Shown here one piece after another: positions 16,280 to 25,072 of a stretch of 64,000 nt of DNA. The position numbers were made by a program, and so were the translations under genes. The notes under the pieces are model-generated. The model did not search any database. It had not been told where the DNA came from and was given only the letters and a program-made list of their open reading frames with translations. The stretch is from the NCBI RefSeq assembly GCF_000619945.1, contig NZ_JHVC01000002.1, forward strand, positions 372,001-436,000. The letters are read 5' to 3'. The first letter of the stretch is position 1. Each line of letters opens with the position of its first letter. The DNA comes from Clostridium lundense DSM 17049 (GTDB taxonomy: Bacteria; Bacillota; Clostridia; Clostridiales; Clostridiaceae).

Positions 16280-17357
16280 TATCTTTTCTCCTTTCAAGTA
16301 AATCTAAAAATGCTTCTATTCTAGTTTCATAGCCGCCTTCTCCTGTCATTTCATCTACAACCAAAGTCATAATAGGAAAATTTTCATCTTTGGAGATGGT
16401 AGGAAGTATAGATTTTGAAACTATCTCTGGCATACATCCCATTGGTAAAATTTGAATGGCGCCATGAAAACCTTGTTTTTTAGCCAGCACTGCTTCTCCA
16501 ACACATTCTCTTCCAAAACCTCCTATGTAATAAGAAAGATATTTTTTAGAGGCTTTTCGTATATCTAAGGAGTTTAAATTTACTATAGATAAAGCAGCAT
16601 CCTTAACCCACCAGCTAGGATATAAAAATCTTTTACTACTAACACCATAATCCATAAGTTTATCCTCTATATAAAGATTAGAGAACGGCTCAAGTAATGT
16701 ATATATTTCTCCTATTATAGCTACTTTTAATGGCTTTATGGTTTTATTTAAAGTTACCATGTCCAACATGTTGTTATATCTTTCTAAGGTATATATCATT
16801 TCGTCAGGTTTTTTAGTAAGAACACATTCCTTTTTACATTCATTAAAAAGTTTTTTACATTCACCTTTATTTATTTCATAGCCTGATTTAATCTTGGCCT
16901 TTTGTTCTATTCTATCTATTAACTTTATAACTTTATAACCTGCAATTAAAGCTTCAATTTTTTCTTTATTGCTTTTAGGACTGTTTGAGGATATTTTATT
17001 AATTCTATTTAATAATTCCTTTACTCCTATATCCTTGGGCAAATCTAATACGATAATATCTACGTTATAACCTAGTTTTTTTAATATTTTCATATGCAAT
17101 TCACAATATTCTCCATATCTGCAAGGGCCGCAACTACCAGGAATAAGTATAGTATCTGCTCCATTTTCTATGCTTTGAATGAAACTACCTAACATTATTT
17201 TAAAAGGAAGACATATTTCCTCCGGAGCATAATAAGAACCGATTTCTAATGAGGTTCTACTGCTTATAGGAGGAAGAATATAATCTATTCCCAAACCATC
17301 AAAAACCGATTTAGCAGCAAGTGCGCTATTTCCAAGATGTGGAAATGTTAAAACCAT
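16260..17357 (-). CDS. DUF2229 / HgdB-like activase-associated protein
   Basis: A 365-residue relative of the proteins that accompany acyl-CoA dehydratase activators. Typical motifs: EEICLPFKIMLGSF near residue 47, IPGSCGPCRYGEYC near 72 (a Cys cluster likely to bind an Fe-S centre), and the C-terminal EMTGEGGYETRIEAFLDLL. It overlaps the ATPase gene downstream by 20 bases and is read with it. In many bacteria these modules are fused in one very long protein; here they are separate. Function unproven. Confidence 0.82.
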   Translation of the reverse strand: MVLTFPHLGNSALAAKSVFDGLGIDYILPPISSRTSLEIGSYYAPEEICLPFKIMLGSFIQSIENGADTILIPGSCGPCRYGEYCELHMKILKKLGYNVDIIVLDLPKDIGVKELLNRINKISSNSPKSNKEKIEALIAGYKVIKLIDRIEQKAKIKSGYEINKGECKKLFNECKKECVLTKKPDEMIYTLERYNNMLDMVTLNKTIKPLKVAIIGEIYTLLEPFSNLYIEDKLMDYGVSSKRFLYPSWWVKDAALSIVNLNSLDIRKASKKYLSYYIGGFGRECVGEAVLAKKQGFHGAIQILPMGCMPEIVSKSILPTISKDENFPIMTLVVDEMTGEGGYETRIEAFLDLLERRKDNVLHGC

Positions 17358-17407
17358 AATTAATTACACCTCTTTTCTTATTTAAAAAGCTTTTCAGTAG
17401 TGTGAAT

Positions 17408-17459
17408 GGAAGAAAAGCCTCCATTACTCTTCACTCTTAAATATTTACTCTTCACTTTT
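17408..17459. repeat. Heptamer-period element 5 (right half only)
   Basis: Core GGAAGAAAAGCCTCCATTA followed by ACTCTTC, ACTCTTA, AATATTT, ACTCTTC, ACTTTTA. The last unit includes the stop codon of the next gene on the minus strand. Confidence 0.6.
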
Positions 17460-18351
17460 ATAAAGCTCTTCTTTGAAGCATATCAACAAAAGCCTCAATT
17501 CTTGTGTCAAAACCAGCTTCACCAGTATGCTCGTCTATTTTTAAAACCAATATGGGAAATTTGGGTAGTCTATCTTTTATAAACTCTATAGTTACAGAAT
17601 CCGTTCCGCAGGCAAAGGAAGAAAGATAAATGATTCCTTCCACCTTTTTATTGATTCCTACATAAGAGGAAAAACCATAGGAATTTCTGGTGAAAGTCCA
17701 AAAAGGTCTTTTAAATAAAGTTTTTACTTCTTTATCTATGAAATCTTCCTCTATATATTCTTCTGTAATTACTCCCACACCTATTTTGTGAAGTTTGGAC
17801 ACTAGTTCCATATTTACAAAATTATCATATATGTTGTAAGGATGGCCCACTAACGCTACTTTTAGTTCATAATCTGTATCATTAATTCCTGGTAAAAAAT
17901 TTTTTTGAACAGATAAAGCATCAATAAAACATTGCTGAATTTTTAAGTAATTTTTAGTAAATAAAAAACCAGTTTTAACAGCCCACTTTTTTAGGCTTTT
18001 TTGAGAGAAAGCATAAATAGGAAAATTAATAGTTTTGGGCATATTTGGTATGTTGTTTATAACCATTTCAGGTAACCCACAAAACTTTGGGCATATATAT
18101 TCTCTTTTTCTTAACTGCATTACTCTAGGAAGAAATATGATGTCACACTTATTTCTTAGATAGGCCACATGACCATGAAAGACCTTTATTGGTAAACAAG
18201 CTTCATCAACAGAATATTTACTTCCCAAATTTAATATCTCCTTGTCTGTTTCTGGAGATAATACTATTTCGCAACCTAATTCTTTAAAAAAGGTTGTAAT
18301 GAAGGGATAATACTTATAAAATAATAATCCTCTAGGTATACCAATTCTCAT
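17458..18351 (-). CDS. DUF2229 activase-related protein
   Basis: A 297-residue paralogue of the preceding protein's fold: RIGIPRGLLFYKYYPF start, ACLPIKVFHGHV near residue 50, a KREYICPKFCG Cys pair near 83, SSFACGTDS near 247, and the C-terminal EHTGEAGFDTRIEAFVDML. It is the first gene of the minus-strand group of three, with a 100-bp gap containing repeat element 5 before the second. Likely a partner of the activator-type ATPase in an unknown reductive reaction. Confidence 0.8.
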   Translation of the reverse strand: MRIGIPRGLLFYKYYPFITTFFKELGCEIVLSPETDKEILNLGSKYSVDEACLPIKVFHGHVAYLRNKCDIIFLPRVMQLRKREYICPKFCGLPEMVINNIPNMPKTINFPIYAFSQKSLKKWAVKTGFLFTKNYLKIQQCFIDALSVQKNFLPGINDTDYELKVALVGHPYNIYDNFVNMELVSKLHKIGVGVITEEYIEEDFIDKEVKTLFKRPFWTFTRNSYGFSSYVGINKKVEGIIYLSSFACGTDSVTIEFIKDRLPKFPILVLKIDEHTGEAGFDTRIEAFVDMLQRRAL

Positions 18352-18519
18352 AAAATTTCTCCTTATAAAATATCATGTGTTTATAAATACATTTCACATT
18401 TTAGCCAATTGGAAAGATATTATTCACTTATGGTATAAATTTAGGTGATAATGTATGGATAATAGAATGGATATGGTGAAGGGGTTGCGCAAAAAAGGTG
18501 AAGTGAAATTTTAAATAAA

Positions 18520-18555
18520 ATAGTCACTTGGTGAAAATATTTCACAAGTGACTAT
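18520..18555 (-). terminator. Terminator directly after the 18556 gene
   Basis: ATAGTCACTTG-(G)TGAAA pairs with TTTCACAAGTGACTAT; on the minus strand it begins right after the stop codon and runs into TTTTATTT. Confidence 0.75.
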
Positions 18556-18993
18556 TTATGATTTGCAGTATATGTTAATAAGTACTTCAATTTTTTTTTC
18601 TAATAATTTATAAACATCATCACACTGTTCATTCATATCGTAAATCAGCCTAAAAGTATCTTTAAGTTTAGACTTGTTTGGTTTTATTAGATAGGAAGAA
18701 GATAATATATTAGCTGAGGTGGATAAATCAACTGAAGTTGTTGCTAACTGATATAAAATAGTAAGAAGGGGAACTATATCATTATTAAAATACAACCTTC
18801 CTTCAGGGTTTAGTTCTAGTTTTATAAGCTCTTCTCTAAGAGTATTTATAGTTTGAAGTTTTGAAGTGAGTTTTGTTAGTGAATCGTCTATAGTAGTAGC
18901 AGAGGTATTAGAAGTAGTATCATTAGTAGAATCTTTACTAGTGTCCTCTGGAACATTTTCTATGATATTTTCGTTTATATTTTTATCAGCCAT
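18556..18993 (-). CDS. Hypothetical protein with Thr/Ser/Asp-rich N-terminus
   Basis: A 145-residue protein with an acidic, Thr/Ser-rich first 40 residues and a helical remainder (LTKLTSKLQTINTLREEL onward). No signal peptide, membrane segment or known motif. AGGAAA ribosome site; monocistronic, closed by a clear terminator. Function unknown. Confidence 0.65.
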   Translation of the reverse strand: MADKNINENIIENVPEDTSKDSTNDTTSNTSATTIDDSLTKLTSKLQTINTLREELIKLELNPEGRLYFNNDIVPLLTILYQLATTSVDLSTSANILSSSYLIKPNKSKLKDTFRLIYDMNEQCDDVYKLLEKKIEVLINIYCKS

Positions 18994-19080
18994 ATAAGTT
19001 ATTTCCTAAACATTAGTATCACTTTATTATATGATGGACTGCCACAAAATAGGAGTTATAAAAAAATGACATGCAATTTT

Positions 19081-19647
19081 TTACGAAATAAATGCCTGTA
19101 GTATTCCATTTAGAAATTTAATATTTTCCTCTTTTTCGTTATGATGAGAATTGATGATTAAAGGAATAGCTAGTAAAAAAGTTTCTGCTAGTTTTTCATT
19201 TATTCCTGTAGTATTTTTAAAGTCATCCTTTTTTTCTAAGCAAGATATATATGATTCTAAATTTTTTATAAGCTTTTCTCTAAACTCTAAAACCCTAATA
19301 TCTTCACTTAAATCTTTTGCATTTTTATTTAATAGCTCTTTTCCAAGCCCCTTTCTTTTTTCAATGTCCTCATAAAGCACTAATAAGGCTTTTCCTACTT
19401 TTTCTTTAGGGCTTAATGACAGAGTTTTTAATTCCTCAAATTTATTAAAAGTGTTATCCCAACTTGATTTTAATGTAGCTATATAAAGTTCTTTTTTATT
19501 TGGATAATAATTATAAAGTGTGCCTACAGCTATGCCGCATTTTTGGGCAATCATTTTCATATCTACTTCTTCATATCCTTTTTCTGAAAATAATTTCATA
19601 GAAATATTAAAGATAGTACTTTCTAAGTCTTTTATTATCTTTGGCAA
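19081..19647 (-). CDS. TetR-family transcriptional regulator
   Basis: A 188-residue repressor with an N-terminal TetR helix-turn-helix (KLFSEKGYEEVDMKMIAQKCGIAVGTLYNYYPNKKEL, residues about 18-55) and a helical ligand domain. The start is TTG at 19647 with an AAAGGGGGG site on the minus strand. A sigma-A promoter (TTGACA, 17, TAAAAT) precedes it. It is divergent from mnmM but is more likely to control itself or an efflux or surface gene elsewhere; no operator is proven. Confidence 0.88.
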   Translation of the reverse strand: MPKIIKDLESTIFNISMKLFSEKGYEEVDMKMIAQKCGIAVGTLYNYYPNKKELYIATLKSSWDNTFNKFEELKTLSLSPKEKVGKALLVLYEDIEKRKGLGKELLNKNAKDLSEDIRVLEFREKLIKNLESYISCLEKKDDFKNTTGINEKLAETFLLAIPLIINSHHNEKEENIKFLNGILQAFIS

Positions 19648-19701
19648 AAAAAACGCCCCCCTTTGTAGTAGGTATTATTGACGCTATGTGAATAATAATT
19701 C

Positions 19702-19730
19702 ATTTTAGAACAATACCAGACCAATGTCAA
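19702..19730 (-). promoter_or_regulatory. Sigma-A promoter of the tetR gene
   Basis: On the minus strand TTGACA (19730-19725), 17-base spacer, TAAAAT (19707-19702). Confidence 0.65.
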
Positions 19731-19854
19731 TATATAATCAGCAAATAAGTAAAATGCCATATCAATTATGGGTGTAAATGTGAGAGTTTACATAGAATGT
19801 ATGATAGTATTGTATATGTAAATATTATCACATAGAGCAAAAGGGGAGAAATAA

Positions 19855-20427
19855 ATGAAGAAAAATTTTTTTACTAATTCAATGAATTTGGCAAAAGAGA
19901 TATGCAAGATAAAATTAAGCAGAGGGGATATTGTAGTTGATGCTACAGCTGGAAACGGCAATGATACTGTGTTTTTAGCAGAATTAGTAGGAGAAGATGG
20001 AAAGGTATATTCCTTTGATGTTCAAAAAAGTGCTTTAGAAAAAACTAAAGAAAAACTAAAAGAAAAAAACATGAAACATTTTGTTCAACTAATTTTAGAT
20101 GGACATGAAAATTTGGACAAGTATGTAAAAGAGGATATACAACTTATAATGTTTAATTTGGGGTATTTACCTAATGGAGCACGTAATATAACTACTAAAG
20201 GCGAAACCACAGTAATAGCTGTGAAAAAAGCATTACAGATTTTAAAAGAAAATGGAATAGTGATTTTAGTTATATATCATGGTCATGAAGAAGGAAAGGA
20301 AGAAAAGATACTTTTAAAGGAGTTTACTTCTTCGTTAAATCAGAAGCAATATAATGTAATAAATTTAAGTTTTACGAATCAAATAAATAATCCTCCTGAA
20401 TTAATATGTATAGAGAAAAGATTGTAA
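19855..20427 (+). CDS. mnmM: tRNA (mnm5s2U34) methyltransferase MnmM (YtqB-like)
   Basis: Class I SAM-dependent methyltransferase of the YtqB family, which completes the mnm5s2U modification at the tRNA wobble position in Gram-positive bacteria. DATAGNGNDT (residues about 30-39) binds SAM, and FNLGYLPNG near residue 102 is the family motif. Length 190 residues is typical. AAAGGGGAG site before the ATG. The older annotation is rRNA methylase; MnmM is the assignment I favour from family knowledge. Confidence 0.85.
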   Translation: MKKNFFTNSMNLAKEICKIKLSRGDIVVDATAGNGNDTVFLAELVGEDGKVYSFDVQKSALEKTKEKLKEKNMKHFVQLILDGHENLDKYVKEDIQLIMFNLGYLPNGARNITTKGETTVIAVKKALQILKENGIVILVIYHGHEEGKEEKILLKEFTSSLNQKQYNVINLSFTNQINNPPELICIEKRL

Positions 20428-20529
20428 ATCAAATTTTATTAATTTGTAAGGTTTTTGTTACTAATTTCGTAAATATAAATGTTAATATAAAAGTACAAAA
20501 GAAGAGAACAAATAATAGGGGGATGAACC

Positions 20530-21504
20530 ATGAAAAGGACTAGAAATAGGAAAAGGAAAAAAAGTAAATTTAAAGGTATGATGTTTTTTGTAATATTTAT
20601 AGCAGTATCTGCCATACTAGGATATAAATTTTTTAATAGCAGCAATCATACTTTAACTACATTTTTAGGTGGAAATAAAACTGTTTCTCCTACTAATAGT
20701 GTAGATGCAAATAAAAATACTGCAAGTGATGTACAAGCTAAAATTGATGAAAGTAAAAAGGAACAGAACAAGACAGAGGAAAAGAAAGGGAAAGATACCG
20801 CTGAGATAGATAAGGTTAAAGAAGAAAATGAAAAGAAAGAAGCCGCAAAAAAGGAACAAGTTGAAAATAATAAAAACAAAGAAGAAAAGAAAAAGAATGA
20901 AGCAGTGAAGAATGAAAATAGTGAAGGAGATAAAATAGCTTATTTAACCTTTGATGATGGACCAAGCTATAAAATAACTCCTCAAATATTAGATATTTTA
21001 AAGGAAAAAAATATTAAGGCTACATTTTTTGTAATAGGTTCTATGGCAGGAGAAAATCCAGGACTTTTAAAGAGGGAAAAGAATGAGGGACATGTTATAG
21101 CAAATCATACTTATTCTCATGATTATAAAAAGATATACTCTAGTACATCAAACTTTATTAATGACTTAAAGAAAGGTGAAAATGTAGTAACATCGATTAT
21201 AGGGGAATACAATTCAAAACTTATTAGATTCCCAGGAGGTTCTTTTGGAAGAACAGCTTATAAGAATGCAGTAACTAATGCAGGTTACCACTATGTAGAT
21301 TGGAATGCGCTAAATGGTGATGCAGAAGCACCATATGTAAGAAAAGAAAAACTTATAGCTAGACTTAAGGAAACAGCTGCAGGGCAAAAGACTTTATATA
21401 TTTTAATGCATGATGCACCTGGAAAACAAAGTACAGTAGAAGCTTTACCAGAAATAATTGAATATTTAAAGGCTCAAGGATATGAATTTAGGACATTACA
21501 GTAA
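20530..21504 (+). CDS. Membrane-anchored polysaccharide (peptidoglycan) deacetylase
   Basis: Metal-dependent NodB-fold deacetylase acting outside the membrane, probably on N-acetylglucosamine of peptidoglycan or a surface glycan. One N-terminal membrane segment (about residues 17-35), a Lys/Glu-rich charged spacer (about 60-135), then the catalytic domain with TFDDGP near 139, the metal-binding NHTYSH near 191, and RFPGG near 236. The AATAGGGGG site is upstream. The secreted propeller protein follows 39 bases later, probably in one transcript. Confidence 0.9.
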   Translation: MKRTRNRKRKKSKFKGMMFFVIFIAVSAILGYKFFNSSNHTLTTFLGGNKTVSPTNSVDANKNTASDVQAKIDESKKEQNKTEEKKGKDTAEIDKVKEENEKKEAAKKEQVENNKNKEEKKKNEAVKNENSEGDKIAYLTFDDGPSYKITPQILDILKEKNIKATFFVIGSMAGENPGLLKREKNEGHVIANHTYSHDYKKIYSSTSNFINDLKKGENVVTSIIGEYNSKLIRFPGGSFGRTAYKNAVTNAGYHYVDWNALNGDAEAPYVRKEKLIARLKETAAGQKTLYILMHDAPGKQSTVEALPEIIEYLKAQGYEFRTLQ

Positions 21505-21543
21505 ATTAAAAAATTATTTTAAGAATAAGAGTGGTGAAATATC

Positions 21544-22593
21544 ATGAAAAGAAAATATTTAATAAAATTAACAGCTTTATTTTTATTTATATTTGCTACT
21601 ACAAGTGTAATATTTCCTAGTCAAAAGGTAAATGCAAATACAAAATCTAAAAAGATTGAAATAAAAAAATACAGTAAAGTATATTGTAAAAATGCAAGAA
21701 CGTATTTAAGAATACCTACTTATGATGGGAGTAATCAAAGCAATCATCCTAAAGTATTATATATACCTAATAGCTGGAATGGATATAAATATTGGATGAC
21801 ATATACTCCTTATCCTAATACTATACCTGATTATGAAAATCCATCTATAGTAGCTTCAAATGATGGATTTAATTGGACAATGCCTAAAGGGTTAAAAAAC
21901 CCTATTATTCCAACACCAAAGGATGCAAAAATGGGAGGCCATAATAGTGATCCTCATTTAGTACTAAATTATAAAAATAATTCTATGGAACTTTGGTATA
22001 GGGTAAATAAGGGTACACCAAGAAGAAATCCTAGTAGTCAGGATTATATATATAAAATTACATCTAAGGATGGAATAAAGTGGAGCAAGCCAGTTTTTGT
22101 ATATAGTGATAAAAAGCTGTGCATATCTCCAGCAATAATATATGAAAATAATATATACAAGATGTGGTATGTATCTTATACTAAAAAAGGTACAATAATA
22201 AAGTATGCAGAAAGCAAAGATTCAATTAAATGGCAAAATATTAGACAAGTTAATATAAAACTAGATGAGGGCTGCTATCCATGGCATATTGATGTAACAA
22301 AAACAAATAGGGGATATGAAATGCTAATATCTAATTATTATAAGGCTTTTGGAAAAAATTTATTATTATCACATGCTATTTCTAATGATGGACTTAATTT
22401 TGGAAAAACTATAGATGTAGTAGTTCCTTCCAAAGGCATATTTAGTTGGGACAATAGTATAATTTATCGTTCTTCTCTAGTACAAGTAGAAAATAAATAT
22501 AAAATTTATTATTCAGCTCAAGATTTATGGGGAAGATGGCATATAGGAGTAACAGAAATGAATGGTGTAGCTAATAATATGCAATCTATATAA
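21544..22593 (+). CDS. Secreted five-bladed beta-propeller protein, glycosidase-like
   Basis: A 349-residue exported protein with a clear signal peptide (about residues 1-32). The body has repeated blade motifs of the form S-[KN]-D-G-x-x-W (SNDGFNW, SKDGIKW, SKDSIKW, SNDGLNF), as in the GH32/43/62 furanosidase-like propellers. Catalytic acids cannot be assigned with confidence, so it may bind rather than cleave glycan. It follows the deacetylase gene and probably acts with it on the cell surface. Confidence 0.72.
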   Translation: MKRKYLIKLTALFLFIFATTSVIFPSQKVNANTKSKKIEIKKYSKVYCKNARTYLRIPTYDGSNQSNHPKVLYIPNSWNGYKYWMTYTPYPNTIPDYENPSIVASNDGFNWTMPKGLKNPIIPTPKDAKMGGHNSDPHLVLNYKNNSMELWYRVNKGTPRRNPSSQDYIYKITSKDGIKWSKPVFVYSDKKLCISPAIIYENNIYKMWYVSYTKKGTIIKYAESKDSIKWQNIRQVNIKLDEGCYPWHIDVTKTNRGYEMLISNYYKAFGKNLLLSHAISNDGLNFGKTIDVVVPSKGIFSWDNSIIYRSSLVQVENKYKIYYSAQDLWGRWHIGVTEMNGVANNMQSI

Positions 22594-22661
22594 AAGGCTA
22601 GAAATGGTCTTTTTATATTAGTGAAAATAGAAGAGTGAATATAAAGAAAAATCCTCCTTAT

Positions 22662-22692
22662 TCGTACTCTGTGATCTGCGGTTTGTACTCTA
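22662..22692. repeat. Heptamer-period element 6
   Basis: TCGTACT, CTGTGAT, CTGCGGT, TTGTACT from 22662 to 22689, preceded at 22644 by AAGAAAAATCCTCC, the second core type. It abuts a terminator. Confidence 0.6.
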
Positions 22693-22737
22693 AAAAAATG
22701 ACCGTGTCAAAATTTTATTTTGACACGGTCATTTTTT
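22693..22737. terminator. Strong bidirectional terminator
   Basis: Perfect 21-bp inverted repeat with TGACCGTGTCAAAAT in the left arm, TTT loop, and A6/T6 flanks, between convergent genes. Confidence 0.93.
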
Positions 22738-22804
22738 CTTGGCTATCATCTATAAGCAAAGGAGAAGAAATATAAAACTCAGGGTATTAAGTGATTAGGA
22801 ATTA

Positions 22805-23302
22805 TTACTTACCACAGCAATTTTTATATTTCTTACCACTACCACAAGGGCAAAGTTCATTTCTACCTATTTTTTTAGGAGATACTAAAGTTTTTTCATC
22901 TCCATAGGTAAGCTTTAGTTCTGTTATTTTATCTTTTCCAAAAATAAGATTCCATTCTGGCAAATTATAAAGATATTCTGTTCCAGCTTGAAGCATATTT
23001 ATGTATAATTTTTCAAAATTTATATCTAACGCTATTTCTGAATCTTCAGTTATGTCTTCTAAATTTATCGGATTATTTAGAGAAGAATTTATACCATCAA
23101 TAAAACCAACAAAAGAAATTAAGGATACATCAAAGTTTTTAGCTAAGTCTTTAATATTTCCTTTCATAGTAGTTTTGTAGTTTTTAATAATTTGAGGTGT
23201 TATTTTTTCTTCAATAGAAGCATATTCATTCCAAAACTCCTCTTCGCCGGAAGTCTTTACAAAATATACAACTAAATTTTTCCATTCATTATATAAGCTC
23301 AT
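22805..23302 (-). CDS. SEC-C motif protein
   Basis: A 165-residue protein with an uncharacterised helical N-terminal part and a C-terminal SEC-C zinc-binding motif, RNELCPCGSGKKYKNCCGK (CxC-x8-CC), like the SecA tail. Such motifs bind zinc and often mediate protein contacts. AAAGGAG site upstream. It is alone on its strand. Function unknown. Confidence 0.8.
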   Translation of the reverse strand: MSLYNEWKNLVVYFVKTSGEEEFWNEYASIEEKITPQIIKNYKTTMKGNIKDLAKNFDVSLISFVGFIDGINSSLNNPINLEDITEDSEIALDINFEKLYINMLQAGTEYLYNLPEWNLIFGKDKITELKLTYGDEKTLVSPKKIGRNELCPCGSGKKYKNCCGK

Positions 23303-23520
23303 ATCTTATTCTCCTTTTACTAAGTATAATTCCATTAATCATTATAATATAAAGCTTCATGGATTTTCAACTTAATTATTTGAATTAAAGAAAAACATTA
23401 GTATTGAAATTAAATCATAAAATTAGTTTAACATAATATTAGAAAAAATCAATAAATAAAAGTAAATTACTATATGATATAATAGCTATATTAAGAAAAA
23501 AATGGAGTGTGGTGATAAAT

Positions 23521-24555
23521 TTGGGACGAAAGACTACTATTATGGAAATAGATGCGGGAAAAGCACTAGGGGCTGTAGCTGTAGTTTTAATTCATGTGTC
23601 AGCCTACACCATGGCCAATATTAAAATTTTTGATTTTACATATAAAATAGCCTTGATATTAAATCAGATAGCTAGATTTTCTGTGCCATTATTTGTTTTA
23701 TTATCAGGAGTAGGATTAGGTTTAAGTTATAAAAAAGACGATGGATATTTAAAGTTCTATAAGAAAAGATTAAGTAAGTTAGTACCTGAATATATTATAT
23801 GGGGAATAATATATTTAGTAATAATAAATAAAAATTACAATTATAATCTTTGGCCAAATCTATTTTTAAAAGGGGATAAAATTTTTTATCATTTGTATTT
23901 TATGCCCATGATTATCAAACTTTACATTATTTTTCCCGTATTATATATAGGTATGAAAAAAAAAGCTGGGCTTTTTATAGCGTTTTTAATATCAGTAGGA
24001 ATAACTACAACAGCGCATTATTTTAATAATCCTAATTTAGCCTTGGATTTTTACTCTAAAAGAAATGTAGTGTTTTGGTTTTTTTATTTTGTATTGGGTG
24101 TATATTTAACCTCAAAATTACAGTATTACATTAAAAAAAGTAAAAAGCATAAAAAGTTATTGGGAGGCATATTATTACTATGCACAATTGTAATATTGTG
24201 GGAAAGTTTCTATGGACTTAAAATAGGGAAAAACTTAGATTATTGTACCACTTTCATAAGACCATCTATAATACTTTATTCTATAATATTTACCATTTTT
24301 GTTTTTTCTTTAAATTATAATAACCAAATTTTATTTAAGCTTTTAAAAAATATAACGAATAATTCTTATATAATATATCTAGCACATCCATTTATACTCT
24401 ACTATTACATGAAGTGGTTTAGAAGTTTAAATTTAAAAATAGGGAGTATTTATTTTCTTATATCTGCTGTAATATTTTGTACGATTATGCCAATAATTTT
24501 TGCAGAGCTATATAAGAGAATAAAGTCTAATATATTTAAGGTTTTTAACAACTAA
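23521..24555 (+). CDS. Membrane acyltransferase (acyltransferase-3 family)
   Basis: About 345 residues with roughly ten membrane segments. The N-terminal DAGKALGAVAVVLIHVS matches the family start, where the His after the first helix is catalytically important. These enzymes O-acetylate or O-acylate cell-surface glycans or lipids. The start is ambiguous: GTG at 23509 and 23512, TTG at 23521 and ATG at 23542 are in frame; I prefer TTG 23521, a few bases after GGTGAT. It is just upstream of the S-layer island. Confidence 0.83.
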   Translation: MGRKTTIMEIDAGKALGAVAVVLIHVSAYTMANIKIFDFTYKIALILNQIARFSVPLFVLLSGVGLGLSYKKDDGYLKFYKKRLSKLVPEYIIWGIIYLVIINKNYNYNLWPNLFLKGDKIFYHLYFMPMIIKLYIIFPVLYIGMKKKAGLFIAFLISVGITTTAHYFNNPNLALDFYSKRNVVFWFFYFVLGVYLTSKLQYYIKKSKKHKKLLGGILLLCTIVILWESFYGLKIGKNLDYCTTFIRPSIILYSIIFTIFVFSLNYNNQILFKLLKNITNNSYIIYLAHPFILYYYMKWFRSLNLKIGSIYFLISAVIFCTIMPIIFAELYKRIKSNIFKVFNN

Positions 24556-25072
24556 TGTAAAAATGGGGGGGACTTAACTTTAAAGATTCTAGATTTTACA
24601 AATAAATATTGATGTTTAGAAGGAATTATTAAGTTTATGTAGAATAATTAAGCTATCAAAGTAAAATTAAGTAAAATAATAAAACCAACCATGGTAATTA
24701 TGGATACAATTTCTAAGGAAAAAACTATAGAAATATTGTAATATGTGTTGTATAATAGTACATGAGGTTAAAAATACTAGGGAAAAATTAATTTTCAAAT
24801 TAATGAAAAATGTGGAGTACATAATTTATATCCGGATGTATTACAAAAATAAAAAATGAAAATCTTTTTAGAAAGTATAGAAAAGCTTGCAGCTTTATGC
24901 TATAATAACCATTAAGTTTAAAATTACCATTTGGTGAATAATAATCATATTATAAGATATTATTCATCAGGTAGTGTTTTTAACCACAAGGTTAGTTATA
25001 TATAAATATATAAAAATTTTTTATATATACAAATTAAATTAATTTCACTTAAATGAGGAGGTTATCATAATT
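24556..25072 (+). promoter_or_regulatory. Long slpA leader with promoter and hairpins
   Basis: This 517-bp gap carries no convincing gene. It holds an extended -10 promoter, TGCTATAAT at 24898-24906, with TAGAAA 17 bases upstream. Inside the resulting leader of about 160 bases, GGTGAATAATA (24933-24943) pairs with TATTATTCATC (24959-24969), followed by GTTTTT; a second A/T hairpin lies at 25007-25027. GAGGAGGT at 25055-25062 is the ribosome site, 10 bases before the ATG. A second TATAAT is at 24751. Confidence 0.55.

Noticed and set aside
24556..24890. Possible small gene in the slpA upstream gap
   Set aside because: Only very short reading frames (for example near 24690-24741) with no ribosome sites or family likeness were seen.
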